Positions 33,005 through 46,615 of a DNA stretch of 64,000 bases are shown here, piece after piece (the stretch's first letter is position 1; every line of letters begins with the position of its first letter). Location: positions 66,243,067 through 66,307,066 of the forward strand of contig NC_091135.1 in the NCBI RefSeq assembly GCF_041381155.1, written 5' to 3'. The stretch comes from Argopecten irradians. Its lineage: Eukaryota > Mollusca > Bivalvia > Pectinida > Pectinidae. The notes beneath the pieces are model-generated. The model was not told where the DNA came from. It saw only the letters and a list, made by a program, of their open reading frames with translations, and did no database searches. The position numbers and the translations under genes are program-made.

Positions 33005-36000
33005 GGACAGCTTTCGTTTAACATTTTTTTTTAATTCATTTTTTATTCATTTTTTTTTCAAAAAATATTTACATCACAACATATACAGAAGATACATGAA
33101 AGACGAGTACAATAGAAGTTACATTTGTAGAGATATTTCAAATTGAATATTTTAACGTATGTACATACATATATTTACAAGTAACTTATTAACGTAACAA
33201 ATACACACACACATTCACATAAAAGGTATATCAAGAGTTATTTCCCTTCCTACAGATGTAATGAGAAATTGAACTAGGGGAGACAACTCTTGATAAAAAA
33301 TTACACCAAAGACAGGACAAAAAAAAAATTAAAAAAAAGAGGGGGGGGGGAGTAAACCTAGGTCACAGATCTTTCAATTTTTTTTTTAAATATTACTGTT
33401 TATACATTTAACCAATTTTGTAATTCTGCAAGTGCTTGTGGTTTCCGCTTTAAATTACTGTTGGATATTATAATCCTGTGAGCTTTTAGTTCAAATTTAA
33501 TATGATTTTTTAGACTGTTTAAATTGAGTTCTTTTTCTTGACATTTGCAGTTGTAAATGTGTTGTTTTACTAGAAGCAGTATCAAATTTTCAATATGGAA
33601 ATTAGTATTTGTACTATCTTGTTTGCCGAAGATAAAATCCTGTTTTTCGAATCTAAGACTTAATTTATTAGTAATTATAGAAATTCTTAATTGTTCAATC
33701 AAATTTGATACATTTTCACAGTCCCAAAATATATGAGTGATTGTTTCTGGATGTGTTTTACAAAATGTACATAGATTGTTGTTTGATTTACCAATTCTTA
33801 AAAGAAATGTTTTTGTAGGTAGTATTCTGTGATTTATTCGAAATTGTAACCATTGAAGCTTTGAGCTAGTAGTATCATTAAAAGGTTGTTTATAAATATT
33901 TCCCCATTCATCCCGATCAATTTCAAAATTTTGATTCCATTTATTTTGAGCAGTAGGTATAACTTCATTTTTAATTAATACATTATATATATTTTGAACA
34001 CCTTTTTTACAACTTAAAATCAATTTGAGGTTTATTGGTATGTTAGGAAGAGTTATATTTTTTCAGAGTCAAAACTTTGTTGATTGTTTCTGATGACATG
34101 ATTAATGGCATTTTTCATACCCTGATATTCTAGAAAATTGGTCTGAATATTATACGTTTCACGAAATTCTTCTAGACTATATATGGATTTGTCTGTTTTC
34201 AAAATGTTATAGATAAATATAACACCCTTTTCATACCATAACTTCTTAAAAATAACTTTATGATTTATTCTGATTTCATTATTAAACCAAATAGGGTTTT
34301 CTAAAATATTTGTTTTGTAAATATAATTTGAACTTAAGGTCGTACACCAAGCCTCTAGAGCATCTCTCCAAAATAAATTTTTACAATTTTTAGATTGTTT
34401 TTTTATGTGTTCAATTCCAGTATTCGCTAATTTTTGTTTGTCAAATAGAGATCTTAGAATAATATCCCAGTTTCCTTCTTTACAATAAATTCTTCTTATC
34501 CATGATACTTTTAGAGCAGTTATAAAAGATTTTAGATGAATCATTTTAAGCCCCCCTTCCTCATATTTTTTAATAATTACATCTCTTTTAATTTGATCCG
34601 GTTTACCATTCCATAAAAAATCAAAGCACAGACAATTAATTTGTTTAATATACAAGTTATCAGGATTTGGAAGCGATATAAATAAGTGGTTGAACTGGGA
34701 TATTAGTAAGGTTTTTATTACAGCTATTTTGCCAATTGGTGTAAGAATTCTTTTGTTCCAAATTGAAATTAGTGATTTTAGTTTTGCAAGTTTTTTGTCG
34801 AAATTCAGTTGGATTATTCTGCTTAGATCTACATCATATTCAATACCCAATAGATTAAAGCGTGTGGTTCCCCATTTTAAGTTAAGATTAGAATTAAATG
34901 TATTATTACTGTACTTCATACTGCCAATCCAAATTACCTGGGTCTTCGAGAAATTCATTTTTAAACCAGATATATTAGCATAGAAATTTAGTGATTTGAG
35001 AGTTTGATCTAAAGATTTTTTTGAGCCATCTAAAATAACAGATGTGTCATCAGCAAATTGAGATAATAGAATTTCATCTTCATGTAATAGTATACCTTTA
35101 ATATTTTCATTATTTCTTAGTAGTATGGATAAAATTTCTGCACATAAAATAAAAATATATGAAGAGACGGGGTCACCTTGACGACAGCCTCGCTCTATAT
35201 GGAAAAAGTTGGACAGATTTCCCCCAATATTTACTGCTGACTGTATATCATTTCTAAAGAGTTTTATCCACTTGATTATTGTAGGACCAAAATTAAAGTA
35301 TTTTAGAGTTTTATCAATAAAGTTCCAGGATACAGAGTCGAAAGCTTTTTCAAAGTCTATTAAAAGTAAAAGTCCCGGTATATTATTTTCTTCTGTATAT
35401 TGCATAACATCATATATTAACCTTGTGTTTTCGCCAATGTATCTTCCAGGGATGAATCCAGTTTGATTATTGCTAATTAATTTACTGATTACCTTTTTGA
35501 ATCGTTCTGCTATTGCGCCTGATGCTAATTTATATATATTATTTAAAAGTGTTATCGGCCTCCAATTACTTAATTTATCGCGGGGTTTATTGCCTTTTGG
35601 AATGCATGTAATTATTCCTTGTTTTTGAGTTATTGAAAGTTCTGATGTGCTAAAACTATAATTAAGTGATCTTAAAACAAATGGTCCCAATTGCTTCCAA
35701 AATATTTTCAAAAATTCCACTGTAAAACCGTCAGAGCCAGGACTTTTATCATTTTTCATTTTTAGCAGTGTGTTGTTTAATTCATTTATTGTAAGGGGTC
35801 CTTCAATATTTAAAGATTCTTGCTCTGATAATTTAGGAACAGTATAAGATTCTAGAAGTTGTTCAAGATTGACATTACTTAGATTCATAAAGAATTTTTT
35901 TTTTTATCCGAGATAACCGTTCCATCTTCTTTAGATATGTAAGGAATAATTTTACTAGTATAGTTGCGAGACTCTAAGTTGAAGAAATATTTAGTGGGTT

Positions 36001-37045
36001 TTTCTCCTTCCCTTATCCATTTCGCTCTAGATCTTATTATGCTACCATTTATTTTTTGTTTTCTTATTTCTTCTAATTCCTTCTTTTTATCTTCTAACTT
36101 GTTTACTGATGTATTATTTGGCCCTGTTTTTTCTAATGCCTTAATTTCATTAATTAAATTTTTTTCCCTTTCATTAGATGTTTTTTTTATATGACTTGAG
36201 TATGATATAGTTTTACCCCGAATTTCCATCATTAGTGCTTCTAAAATGAGTTGATCATTTATTGTAAATACTATAAGATTTGACGATATATCTTTTACAT
36301 TATTAATATTATATACGGGTACTGCATATTGAGATTTGGTATCTTCTATTGTAGATTTAATAAGGTTTAAAAATTCATTATCGAATAAAAGAGAATTATT
36401 AAATTTCCATAAACCTTTACCACGTTTAAAGTTATTAAAAGACAAGTTAATTATTGAGAAAGAATGATCTGAACGGTAACCTGGTTCAATTATTGAAGAA
36501 GTCAAACTTGGTAAAAGACTATCTGATATCAGTATATAATCTAATCTGGCCTGTTTTTGTGGATTTTTTCTACGCCAAGTATATCTTTTAGTCTCAGGAT
36601 TCTTTTCTCTAAATGTGTCTACTAGTCCAAAAGTGTCTATATATTCCAAAACTTTCTTTCTTGCATTTGGGTTGTTTATGTTTTTATAGTTTTCACAATC
36701 TAATTTAGGATCAAATATCATGTTAAAGTCTCCACATATTACATATTTGTCATTTCCAAACTCTTCTATAATATCAAATATTTCGTCATAAAAAGGAGGT
36801 TGGTCAATGTTAGGTCCATATAAAGTAATTAATGTTATTTTTTCTCCTTTAACTATTATATCTAAAGCTAACATGTTACCGTTCAGATCTTTCTGTAAAA
36901 TTTTATATTCAAAATTATTATTGAAAAGTATAGCAGTTCCTCTGGAAATAGAATTAAATGAGTTGAATACACAGTCAAAACCCCAGTTAGAACGAATAAT
37001 TTTTTCCTTATCAGATGTAAAATGTGTGTCCTGGAGGCATTAAAT
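33005..37045 (-). mobile_element. L1/Tx1-like LINE, nearly full ORF2, 5'-truncated
   Basis: Reading down the minus strand, CLQDTHFTSDKEKIIRSNWG (from ~37030) enters an APE endonuclease: LITLYGPN, ICGDFNMIFDP, RYTWRRKNPQKQARLDYIL and the catalytic GYRSDHSF. The frame breaks in an A-run near 35890. The RT (34053-35888) shows KSPGSDGFTVEF, CIPKGNKPRDKLSNWRPITL, LLIDFEKAFDSVSW, GCRQGDPVSSYIF, the active site SQFADDTSVIL and LLGIEYD. After another break near 34030 the C-terminal part has CTFCKTHPETITHIFWDC, the usual zf-RVT motif. The 3' end on minus is A-rich (33005-33060). The endonuclease start and ORF1 are absent. Few breaks, so relatively young. Confidence 0.9.
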
Positions 37046-37429
37046 ATTGTACTGTTTTTTTTTAAGGACGTTCCGAACAGTGGTCGAATGCGCCATTCGT
37101 TCGGACCTCCTCGGGTCAATGAGTACATTCGGAACTGCACATGAAAACTCTTTTGTGACTAAGATTATGAAGAATAGCCATCTATATGTTATCCGTCTAA
37201 CGATATCTTACCTTTTCACGTTAAAATCAGGATAGTGTAGTCGATAAACTGCGTAGTTGTCGATATTGTATTTAGTTCGGTTTGCCGAAAGCTTTATACC
37301 GGGTGAAAATCAAAGTTTGTACGGTAGGTGGGACCTAGTTTCGACAAACTAGAAAAAATAATGTTGTCAGATCTATGAAATGGGCTAGGATAATATAACA
37401 TGAAGCTACATGTATCTTTTGAGAAGCAC
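37046..37429. other. Unassigned stretch between two LINEs
   Basis: Contains GTCCGAACGAATGG-type sequence near 37080-37110 and no recognised gene or repeat. Confidence 0.4.
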
Positions 37430-40400
37430 ATTTGAAAAACCCCGGGTAGGGGGTTACTGATGTTAATAAATTCCAAGTTCATAGCAAAAGAAGTAATAAT
37501 GGAAACACAGTTTCGTGAAAATCTGTTTGTAGAAATTAAAACTGGGAAAACTACAAAACTGCTAATAGGATTGATATACAGATCGGAATCGGGAACCATG
37601 GACAACAACAAAAAATTACAAGATTTGATGGAAGAAGCCGCTCAGAAAAAAAACACAACAAACTTTTGATAATGGGAGACTTTAATTATCCAAATATAAA
37701 CTGGGAAACATGGAATACAAAGAGCGAGAATACAGATTCTCAAGAATACAAGTTCATTCAAAAACTCCAAGACAACTTTCTTTTCCAACATGTCCAAGAA
37801 CCAACAAGATGGCGAGGTCAAGACAATCCGAATGTCCTAGATCTTATCATAAGCAAAGACGGTGTCGGGAATTTTCGTACCGAAACATTTTCGTACCGGA
37901 GACATTTTCGTACCGGGGAATTTTCGTCCGGGTATTTTCGTACCGAAAATTTTTATTTCGTTTTTAGTGTTCCATTTAATTCTATTGATGATTAGTCTTG
38001 TCAACAACATTATTTTGATTATTTTAGGCGATTACAGACCTGTACATATTATTCAGTTTACGAAACTACGTAGTCTCTACGTACATGTGTTGTTAACTTG
38101 CTGGCACGTGTCAGCGTCGTTGTAGTAATTACGTTGTCATCTAGAGCCCTTGGGGTTTAATTGGGTGCTTGTTTAATGAATTACAAGTACATATATAGAA
38201 CAAAATGAAACTGATGAAAATGTTATCATGATTAGCTAAAGATGGACATGGGTCAATATCTCAATCGCAGACAATTTTCGTCCTTGATGTTTATCTCTTA
38301 ATCAAATATAATGCACGAAACAGAGACATAAATTTCGGCAAGTAATAAGTCTATTTAGGACAGCATAAAGAATAGTTTCTAGTTTTAAATTAAGCAAAAT
38401 AATAATAAAAGTTAGATCTATTAAACGATTTTGAAGAAAACATGTCCCTGTCAAATGTCCAAAACGTACACGTATGTATCAATTTCTCACATTGAATAAT
38501 ATAATGGTTATTGAGTTATTTCTTCAAATACTTGAACCAATATAGCACACATTAATCAGAAAAATGTTTAAAGAAGTCTATCTAATCTTTACAATGAATA
38601 CTATTCTTTCTATGCATGTCATTATCGTTACAGTACAGCACTAGAAATTGTTGAAAATGTTTGCCTGTCCTTAGTTATGGCAACATAAACCTCAATCATT
38701 GCTTACTATTTAAATTTTAACTGTTATTTTTTTTATTGTTCAGCACTTTGCCATTTTCATTATATCAATATACATTATACATGTCTATAAATTCGGAAGA
38801 ACTGGGCTGGTGACACTGCGTAAAATATGTATTCTTACCTGCATGAATAAAATTATCTGTCAAACGCTTCTTGAAACAATGTATACGCATATTCTTTATT
38901 TTTCACTAATCTAGTAGTTTTACTGAAAAACCTCACACAACTCTTAATCAAGTATTAGGGTATATTTACAGGCCTAGCTAATGCCTAAATAAAATTGTCC
39001 TTTGATATATTTTACAGGGTTTAACAGCTTAATAATTTTGTGTAAAATTTATTATGAAACATGTTCGAGTCTGTTTATGATCTTACAGGGCACTTACACT
39101 TTTAATGTATTTGAAAAGTATTTCGTTTTTACAGACATAGGATGTATAGACATAGGTATCACACAAAATGATCTTCATTAGTAACTGATTGCTTGCACCA
39201 ATTTTTACTGTAATTTTTGTTTTATCAAAAGTAAATCATATACAATGTAATCAAATACAAATGTATGATAAATATAGTGTACACGTGTAATCATTTTAAA
39301 AGCTGATTTTCCTTTTTTGTTTTGGACTGTCTTGTAAAAAGAATAGATCGTCATTTTTAATTAAAGGAGGATGTTAAATAAACCAAGGACTTGTAAATCC
39401 TTGAATAACCGAAAACCCTATACATAATGAAGATGTATGTATCACAAAATTAATTTCTTAGTAGTAACCGGTTGCTTGTGCCAAAGCCTTTCTACTTTTT
39501 GTAAAACAGGTCTGTAACCCCTAGAAAGTAACTTTCGAACAGAAGTTCAATAGAGAGACAATGAAGATTGAGAATAAACGGATTGCGTCAATTTACACAT
39601 TAGAAAAAATATAATTTACTGGCGCATATTTCAACTTGCGAGGTACTGTAAAACAGGATGACCCTAGCAATATATAAATTCAACATACATATATGTGTAA
39701 CGATTGTAGAACACAGTTTGATATTGACGTGCTCCCGTGCACGTGGCTGTTCCTTTGATCAATCAGTCAGTCAGGTATAATTGACAGGCACGTGAAGTGT
39801 ATGACTCCTCCCCCATTGAATATCATTGGCTGGCGAGCTCTCACCACACGTGTCAGTCAATATATTATTACAGGTGATTGACAAGGCGGTCTCCTCAACC
39901 GACCGGTGACTCAGCTACCTTTTCTTTAAGACATGTTTCTAAAATAAATGGCATTTTGTATGATTTTTAAATCATGGTTCACCAGAAAAATCTACTTGGT
40001 TCAGCAGATAATCTACGACTTGAATTTGTGTCAAACTAAGTACTGTTAGATACGTCATGTAATATATGTTTACTACCAAGCACTGACTGCCGCGATGTCT
40101 GAAAAGCTAAATACTGTACGCAAAAGAAATCGTCCATTGTAATTCATAGAGTAACTCAATACATCCACAGCATTAATAACACAACATTATATCATGTAAG
40201 TATATCAATAGTTTTGCGGTACGAAATTTCCCCGGTACGAAAATTCTCCGGTACGAAAATTCCCGGTACGAAAATTCTCCGGTACGAAAATTCCCGTATT
40301 CGCAAAGACGAGCATTCACTATCAGATATTGAATATCAAAGCGCTTTAGGTAAAAGTGATCACTGTGTACTACTGTTTAAGGTCATTTGTAAAGTAAAGA

Positions 40401-42717
40401 TAGCTCTACAAAGCAAGAAGAAAAAGAGTTATAAAAATGCCAATTATGAAAGGATAAACGAGGAGATAAGTGATACCAACTGGGACGAAATAATTATGAA
40501 CTCTAACAACATCAACGAGAATTGGAACACTTTCAAAAAGGTGGTCAAAGAAATAGAAGAAAGCCATGTCCCTACAAAAATCATTAAAATAGGTCGGAAC
40601 AACAAGCATAGTTTCCCAGCAGATACAACAACACTTGAAGCCATAAAAAAGAAGCATTCGTTATCAAGGAAGGCTGCAACTACAAAGGATATGAACGTGA
40701 GAAAGGAATACAATAGGGTCAGAAATAAAGTAAGGAAATTAACACGCAGATTGAGGAAAGAATATGAGCACAATATAGCGATAAAGACAAAGTCGGATCC
40801 AAAAGCAATTTGGAATTATATAAAATCTAAATCTACGTCGAAATCAGAGATTGGAGAACTATATGCAAAACCAGCGGACAAAACTTCAACTAAAGTTACA
40901 TCAAATAAGGGAAAAGCTGAAGTGTTATGTCGGTTTTTTAGCAGTGTATTCATACAGGAATCGGACACGACCCCTCATCTGTACATAAGAGAAGTCGCCG
41001 AAGAGATGTCACAAATGAATATAGAACAAGAAGCTGTATCAAAGATCCTAAAAAATCTCAAACCGGATAAATCCCCCGGACTAGACGAACTCCACCCGAT
41101 GTTCCTGAAAAACACCTCTGGTACAATATCATATCCAATAACGAAGTTATTCAACCAATCAATTTCAACAGGAACTCTCCCGGATGATTGGAAAAGGGCT
41201 CGAGTGTGTGCCATTTTCAAAAAAGGAGATAAGTGTGAACCGGGAAATTATAGGCCTGTAAGTCTCACGTCAGTTGTTTGTAAAACACTAGAAACTCTAA
41301 TAAGGGATCATATAGTAACATTTATGAGGAAAAACAAGTACTTCTCCAACAAACAATACGGTTTCTAAATCTTATCAGGTAGATCAACAACATTACAACT
41401 TTTAGAAGTTTTGGATAAATGGACAACTGCTTTAGATAAAGGTGACGTAGTCGATTGTATATACATGGATTATCAGAAAGCTTTTGATACAGTTCCGCAC
41501 AACCGTTTACTGAATAAATTAAACTCATATAATTTCAACCAGCAGATGAAAACTTGGATTTCATCTTTTTTGAAAGGAAGACATCAAATGGTAACAGTGA
41601 ATGGCAAAAATTCCGAATGGTCAAGTGTAACATCAGGAATTCCACAAGGATCGGTTCTTGGACCCTTATTATTTGTGATATTTGTTAATGATCTTCCAGA
41701 TATAGTGCAGTCAGACGTATACTTATTTGCGGATGATACTAAAATATTCAAGGCTATCCGTGGCAAAGATGATGCTTTAGATCTGCAAAGTGATTTAGAT
41801 ACAATGTCGAAATGGAGTGAAACGTGGCTTCTAAAAATGCACCCAGATAAATGCAAACACATGAGGATACACAAACAGAGAACAAGAAACCAACGTGAGG
41901 AAATTATACAATACCAGCTCAATGGAAAAACACTGCAACATATAGACCAAGAAAAAGATATAGGAGTAGTTGTAGATTCCACGTTAAGCTTCGACACCCA
42001 TATATCAGAGAAAGTAAAAAAAGCCAATTCCATGTTTGGACTTTTGAGAAGAACTTTTCAGTTTTTAGACATCAAATCATTTATTCCGCTATATAAATGC
42101 TTAGTTCGGTCTCATTTGGACTATGCTTGCCCCGTATGGGCGCCTTACCTACAGAAGCATATAGAAATGATAGAAAGTGTCCAAAGAAGAGCGACAAAAT
42201 GTCTACCAGGAATGTCACATCTAGCATACAGTCAAAGGCTGGAGAAACTGAAATTACCAACATTGGCATATAGAAGAATACGAGGAGACATGATAGAACT
42301 CTTCAAAATTTTAGATGGAATATATGACTCCGAATGTTGTAACATTTTATCTTTATGGAAAGATGCAACGGACCGCGAGAGCAGCAGGGGGCATAGGAGG
42401 AAGCTATTCCATACAAGATCAAACTATGAGATTAGGAGAAACTTTTTTTCACTAAGAGCTACTAAGATATGGAACGATCTACCAGAGAATGTAGTGATGG
42501 CGCCAAATATAAACTCCTTCAAAAATGCGTTAGACAAACATTGGAAAGAACAAGAACTCTTATACAACTACAAAGCCTTTATACATCATTAATTTATTAT
42601 TATTACCGGATAAAAATGTATTAACTGTAAACTCTATATTTTGTCTGAGTCTGGTATAGAGGACTTTACATATAAGTCCTGAACCAGAAATAAACTTATC
42701 TTATCTTATCTTATCTT
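37430..42717 (+). mobile_element. CR1-like LINE split by a foldback transposon
   Basis: The endonuclease part (37430-37861) reads FIAKEVIMETQFRENLFVEI, LIGLIYRS and, after a frame change, MGDFNYPNINW...NVLDLIISKD. The frame continues after the insertion at 40302 with DEHSLSDIEYQSALGKSDHC. The RT part has DKSPGLDELHP, DDWKRARVCAIFKKGDK, an in-frame stop at ~41367, YMDYQKAFDTVPHNRLL, SGIPQGSVLGPLLF and the active site LFADDTKIF. The C-terminal part includes RSHLDYACPVWAPYL and RRATKCLPGMS, ending at 42592. The tail is (CTTAT)n-like (42693-42717), as in CR1/L2 elements. 5'-truncated within the endonuclease. Confidence 0.9.
37862..40301. mobile_element. 2.44 kb foldback-type DNA transposon inside the CR1-like LINE
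   Basis: The LINE sequence GCAAAGACG is duplicated exactly at both edges (37853-37861 and 40302-40310), a 9 bp target duplication. Each end is an array of about five copies of a short unit, GGGAATTTTCGTACCG, with CGTACCG the constant core; the right-hand array is inverted. Outermost bases are GTGTC and, inverted, GAATA. The 2.2 kb interior is AT-rich with no open frame of interest. Subrepeat-built inverted ends plus a 9 bp duplication recall foldback elements and Mutator-like MITEs. Superfamily not proven. Confidence 0.85.
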
Positions 42718-43185
42718 ACATTACATAACTCATAAAAACGGACTGATATATGCCGATACGGTCTCAATCTTGTACTGAATAAACTGAGATTTCATAACAA
42801 TCAAGTGATTAAAACATTTTCTGTTCAATTCCGTTAAACTGTGAAGGGAGATGCAAATTAAATCAAGACATTCCAATTTTGCCGAGTAATACTCTAGTAT
42901 AAAACTACAGATACAGAAATATTTTCATCTCTCCATCGCCCTACCCCTACTTTTCGTTCAATTTGTACATGTTGTAGATGTCTAAATGTATCATGTTTAG
43001 CTAATATGATCCTCAATAAGCACTAACACGTTCGGGAAACAAGATTTTATTTACTGAATACATGTACGATAGGACATAGGCTGCAATTACTGTAATTAGA
43101 TGATGCATGTATTTCCCGTTTTGAGAAAATACACGGAAGTAGGCTACTCTGATTCAGTTGATCAAATACTATCTTACGAAAAAGT
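42718..43185. other. Unassigned stretch
   Basis: No gene or recognised repeat. Confidence 0.45.
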
Positions 43186-44253
43186 CAGTGCTAGCACTGG
43201 GTCAAAAATTGGATTCGCCAATTGAAATTTGCGGGTCGCATGTCAATCTACCTGGGCATTCTTCACAGGGACAGTTTTTTATATCTTTTATATTGATTAA
43301 AAGAAGGGGAAACAATGCCAATTAAACATGTATTTCAATCCTAATACCTTTATATTTTATATATCTTTCATTGAAATATATATATATATAATAATATATA
43401 TATATATATATATATAAAATACTGGGCTTAATTGAATGGAAATATTTACTGAATTTTCATCACAACAGAAGTACTAAATTAAAAAAAAATGTGTCAAACC
43501 TGAGTTGAAATAATAAAATATAGATCTTATTTGAGAGAGAGAGAAAAAGTGAAAATTTCTTTGAAATTTAATTGATTAAAATGCAATTATATTTACTATA
43601 TAAATATTTTTTTCATAATGTATTTTTTTTTTTCAAAAATGTACACAAAAATTCTGGAGAATAAAAATCCCTTTTTATTTTTTTAAACATGATTTTTAAA
43701 GAAATCCTGAAGTTGTACCGATCCGGACCGACTATTGATTTTATCCAAAATGGCGGCCATTACGATTGCAAACTTTGTGACTTGGGGGACAGTTAGGCCT
43801 ATTAAACATTAAAAACGTGAGTAAATCATTTTCAGTTGTAAGCTGTGCTTGTTTTTGATGTAATGCTCACTAGCTGTAATCACAAAATGTATTCAAAGGC
43901 CAGGTAATTGTTTTTTAATGGTGGCCAATCGGCCGATCAACTTCAGCTGTAATACACACGTGTGACACTACCAAGCCCAGGTGGAAACAGCCCCAGGCAG
44001 CTAATTAGGAACTTGGATCTGGGTGGTGGTCAGGAAGTGTTCACACCTCTTTTGTTTACCTAATTATCAAGTCAGTGACCCACTGTGTTGTGTATGGCTA
44101 GAATTGGCGAATTTCACCGTATGGAAACGTCTGTAGAGGGAGGAAAATTTTGGGTTCATGAAAAATTCTTCTTTCGCCAATGCTGTTTTTAAATCGCCAA
44201 ATGCATTTCAAATTCGCCATTGGCGCCTATGGCGACTGACAGCGCGAGCCCTG
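43186..44253. mobile_element. Possible hAT-like MITE
   Basis: The ends are CAGTGCTAGCACTG and, inverted, CAGGGCTCGCGCTG, a short imperfect terminal repeat starting CAG as in hAT elements. Both ends continue into TTCGCCA-rich sequence. The flanking 8 bp do not match, so the target duplication is lost or the call is wrong. No transposase frame. Confidence 0.4.
43376..43416. repeat. (TA)n microsatellite
   Basis: About 40 bp of TA repeats with one interruption. Confidence 0.9.
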
Positions 44254-44567
44254 GCAAGGTCTGACTTGGTGGCCATTTTGCTAAATTTGTCATTTAAGGT
44301 TTCTGTGGTAACCATTCCGGAAAGTTTCTGATCAATACAGCTGGCTTTGGACTCGAGATTACTTATCGCTTTCATCATATCCTCTCCGAACTTCTTCAGA
44401 TGAGAATTGTCAAATCTAAATGAAGCTAATGTAGGTTGGCAAGAGTTCAATCCAGTTTTCACTTTTTTCACAACCTTTTTGGTGGGCCTCATTGAGTGGT
44501 CTTGACCGTCATGATGGAAGCTACGGTCAGAGCTTGACGTTGACAGGGTTTTTCTTTTGTCAGCCAT
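44254..44567 (-). pseudogene. Truncated ORF with coiled-coil character, perhaps a LINE ORF1 start
   Basis: ATG at 44567 opens MADKRKTLSTSSSDRSFHHD, a basic stretch PTKKVVKKVKTG, then a heptad-like region (MMKAISNLESKASCIDQKLS; TLNDKFSKMATKSDLA). It is cut by the CAGGGCTCGCG end of the possible hAT element. Basic N-terminus plus coiled coil is typical of LINE ORF1 proteins, but a host gene start cannot be excluded. Confidence 0.4.
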
Positions 44568-44962
44568 TATTAATGTTTAAAGATCGATAGCAGATTAAAC
44601 ACAGTATCACAGGATACAGAGTATCTTATTCAGTACTTAATAGTTCACTAGGCGCACGATATACGAGAGAACGTACATGTATGTGGAGCATAAAGCGTAT
44701 CGTGTACGTATGAGATATAGTGAGTACAGTTCAGTTCATATTAGATGGTAGCAAAACATGCCTTGTTTACTAACATTTCGGGCGGTTATCGAGTTTTAGT
44801 CCTGATACTTTAGTCAATCATTGTCACATTTTCCATAATCCAGAAAGAGATGTAAAAAATCCAATTGGAAAAAGGTAAAAATATTGAGTGTCACGAGAGC
44901 GATATAAACACCGTCCACCTGCATTGACTGGTCACGTGCCTTCTCGTTTAACATTTTTAACC
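44568..44962. other. Unassigned stretch
   Basis: Upstream side of the truncated ORF. No promoter motif or repeat recognised. Confidence 0.4.
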
Positions 44963-45507
44963 CTCAGTACTCTCAGTACTTTGATATTGGGTAAGAAATA
45001 AAGGGGGTAGACGTACAAAAGTGCCAAAAGTCGGCATATCCAGTGATTCATCGGCACAATATTTTCATGAGTCAAGAAATGATATATGAAGATATTTTTG
45101 ATTGCTAAAATTTTAGGGTACTCGGGGTTTGTCATTGTTATCTAAGGAATTAATTAAAAACTAATGAAATGAACATTGCTCTATTTTTCATGAAAAATTA
45201 AGAGCAAAACTGGAAATTGCAAGAAAACCCCAACAGATCTATTGAAGTATTGTATATCGTTAAAAAGATAATACGAAATGCAATGTTATTACACCAAAAT
45301 AATTTATCTTTGGGTTTTGTATGCCTAAATATGATACATTAAAGGCGCACAAGTAGGAATCGGACGTAAAACTTACAAAAGGTGGAGCTGTAGTCGCATG
45401 ATTAATCTATTCATGGAATAAGTAATGTTCCGATACGTATTGCGTGCCGATTGATGTATTCGCACCAAAAAAACAAAAATCGATCGTGGGCGGCCATGCA
45501 ACACCTT
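44963..45507 (-). repeat. Dispersed repeat E, copy 2 (inverted)
   Basis: Mirrors 29465-30011: CTCAGTACTCTCAGTACTTT at the left, AGGGGGTAGACGT, and CGATCGTGGGCGGCCATGCA then ACACC at the right. A small end fragment (AGTACTTTCAGTACTTTGAT) recurs at 45901-45920. Confidence 0.7.
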
Positions 45508-45950
45508 TTATTTCAAAATAATATTTGAAAAAGGATTGAACAACAGGCATAACCTATATAAGTTATCTCCCTAAGTAACAACTAGTACATAACAAGATTG
45601 ATATAAGTTAAGATACGCAGTGTTGTTTACTATATATAACAGTAATAACATATACATTGTATAATTTTCAGATTTGGATGTGGAAGTTGTAGTTACAGAT
45701 ATTTTTTAATCATGTTTAATTGCTAAAAACTGAATGTGTGAAAATAAATCAATGTTTTAAATTCTTACAACGAAAAAAACCAACAACACTAACTTGTAAT
45801 AATATGTTGTTTTTCAGCCTTAGTTTATGTCCTGTCTTCTTTGGGTCGTTTACTAATTTGAAGTTGTACTAATACTATGACCATTGACATCTACCGCTTC
45901 AGTACTTTCAGTACTTTGATTGTGTAGAAACTATGGGTGTTTGCTATAAT

Positions 45951-46165
45951 TAAGTATACCAAAACCACTGAATTCCAGACGATACAAGAAAATAAGGTAT
46001 ACCCAAACCATTGAATTCCAGACGATACAAGAAAATAATGTATACCAAAACCATTGAATTCAAGTCGATACAAGAAAATAAGGTATACCCAAACCATTTA
46101 ATTCCAGACGATACAAGAAAATAAGGTATACCAAAACCATTGAATTCAAGTCGATACAAGAAAAA
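45951..46165. repeat. ~43 bp minisatellite, five units
   Basis: Unit: ACCATTGAATTCCAGACGAT then ACAAGAAAATAAGGTATACC. The long minus frames across it are repeat artefacts. Confidence 0.9.
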
Positions 46166-46615
46166 GACAAAACCAATGTCACTCGTAACGGTGATAAATC
46201 TCTAACAATGCACCATTACAATTTTACAATTTAGAACACACTAAGGAAGGCACTAACAAAATGGCACGATTGAAGAGTTTAAAGGAATATGATCAGCACT
46301 AAAAGTTAATTACACCGTCACAATTAAAAGAAACACTATTATGTAAAATCCACAGATAAAAACACAGGCACTTCAAATGAACTCTTGAAATATCTGCAAA
46401 GTGATAATAACACTATAATACTATAAAAGAATACAAGCAATAGGATTGGAGGAATAAAACAATATTCAAAGATCAGCAGAACATAAAATAAACGCTGGAA
46501 ATCAAATAATGCTGAAGATCAAAGTTAATTAAAAGTAAAATCATTGGATATATAACAGTAAAACATTACACCTATCTTGTGTGCTATATTGTTTCACAAA
46601 TATCACAGCTAGCCA

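Noticed and set aside
45891-46159. Minus frames with repeated LEFNGFG / FLVSSGIQ peptides
   Set aside because: Translation of a 43 bp minisatellite, whose unit length shifts the frame between copies.
45951-46165. CRISPR-like array
   Set aside because: Units are contiguous tandem copies without unique spacers, and the DNA is animal.
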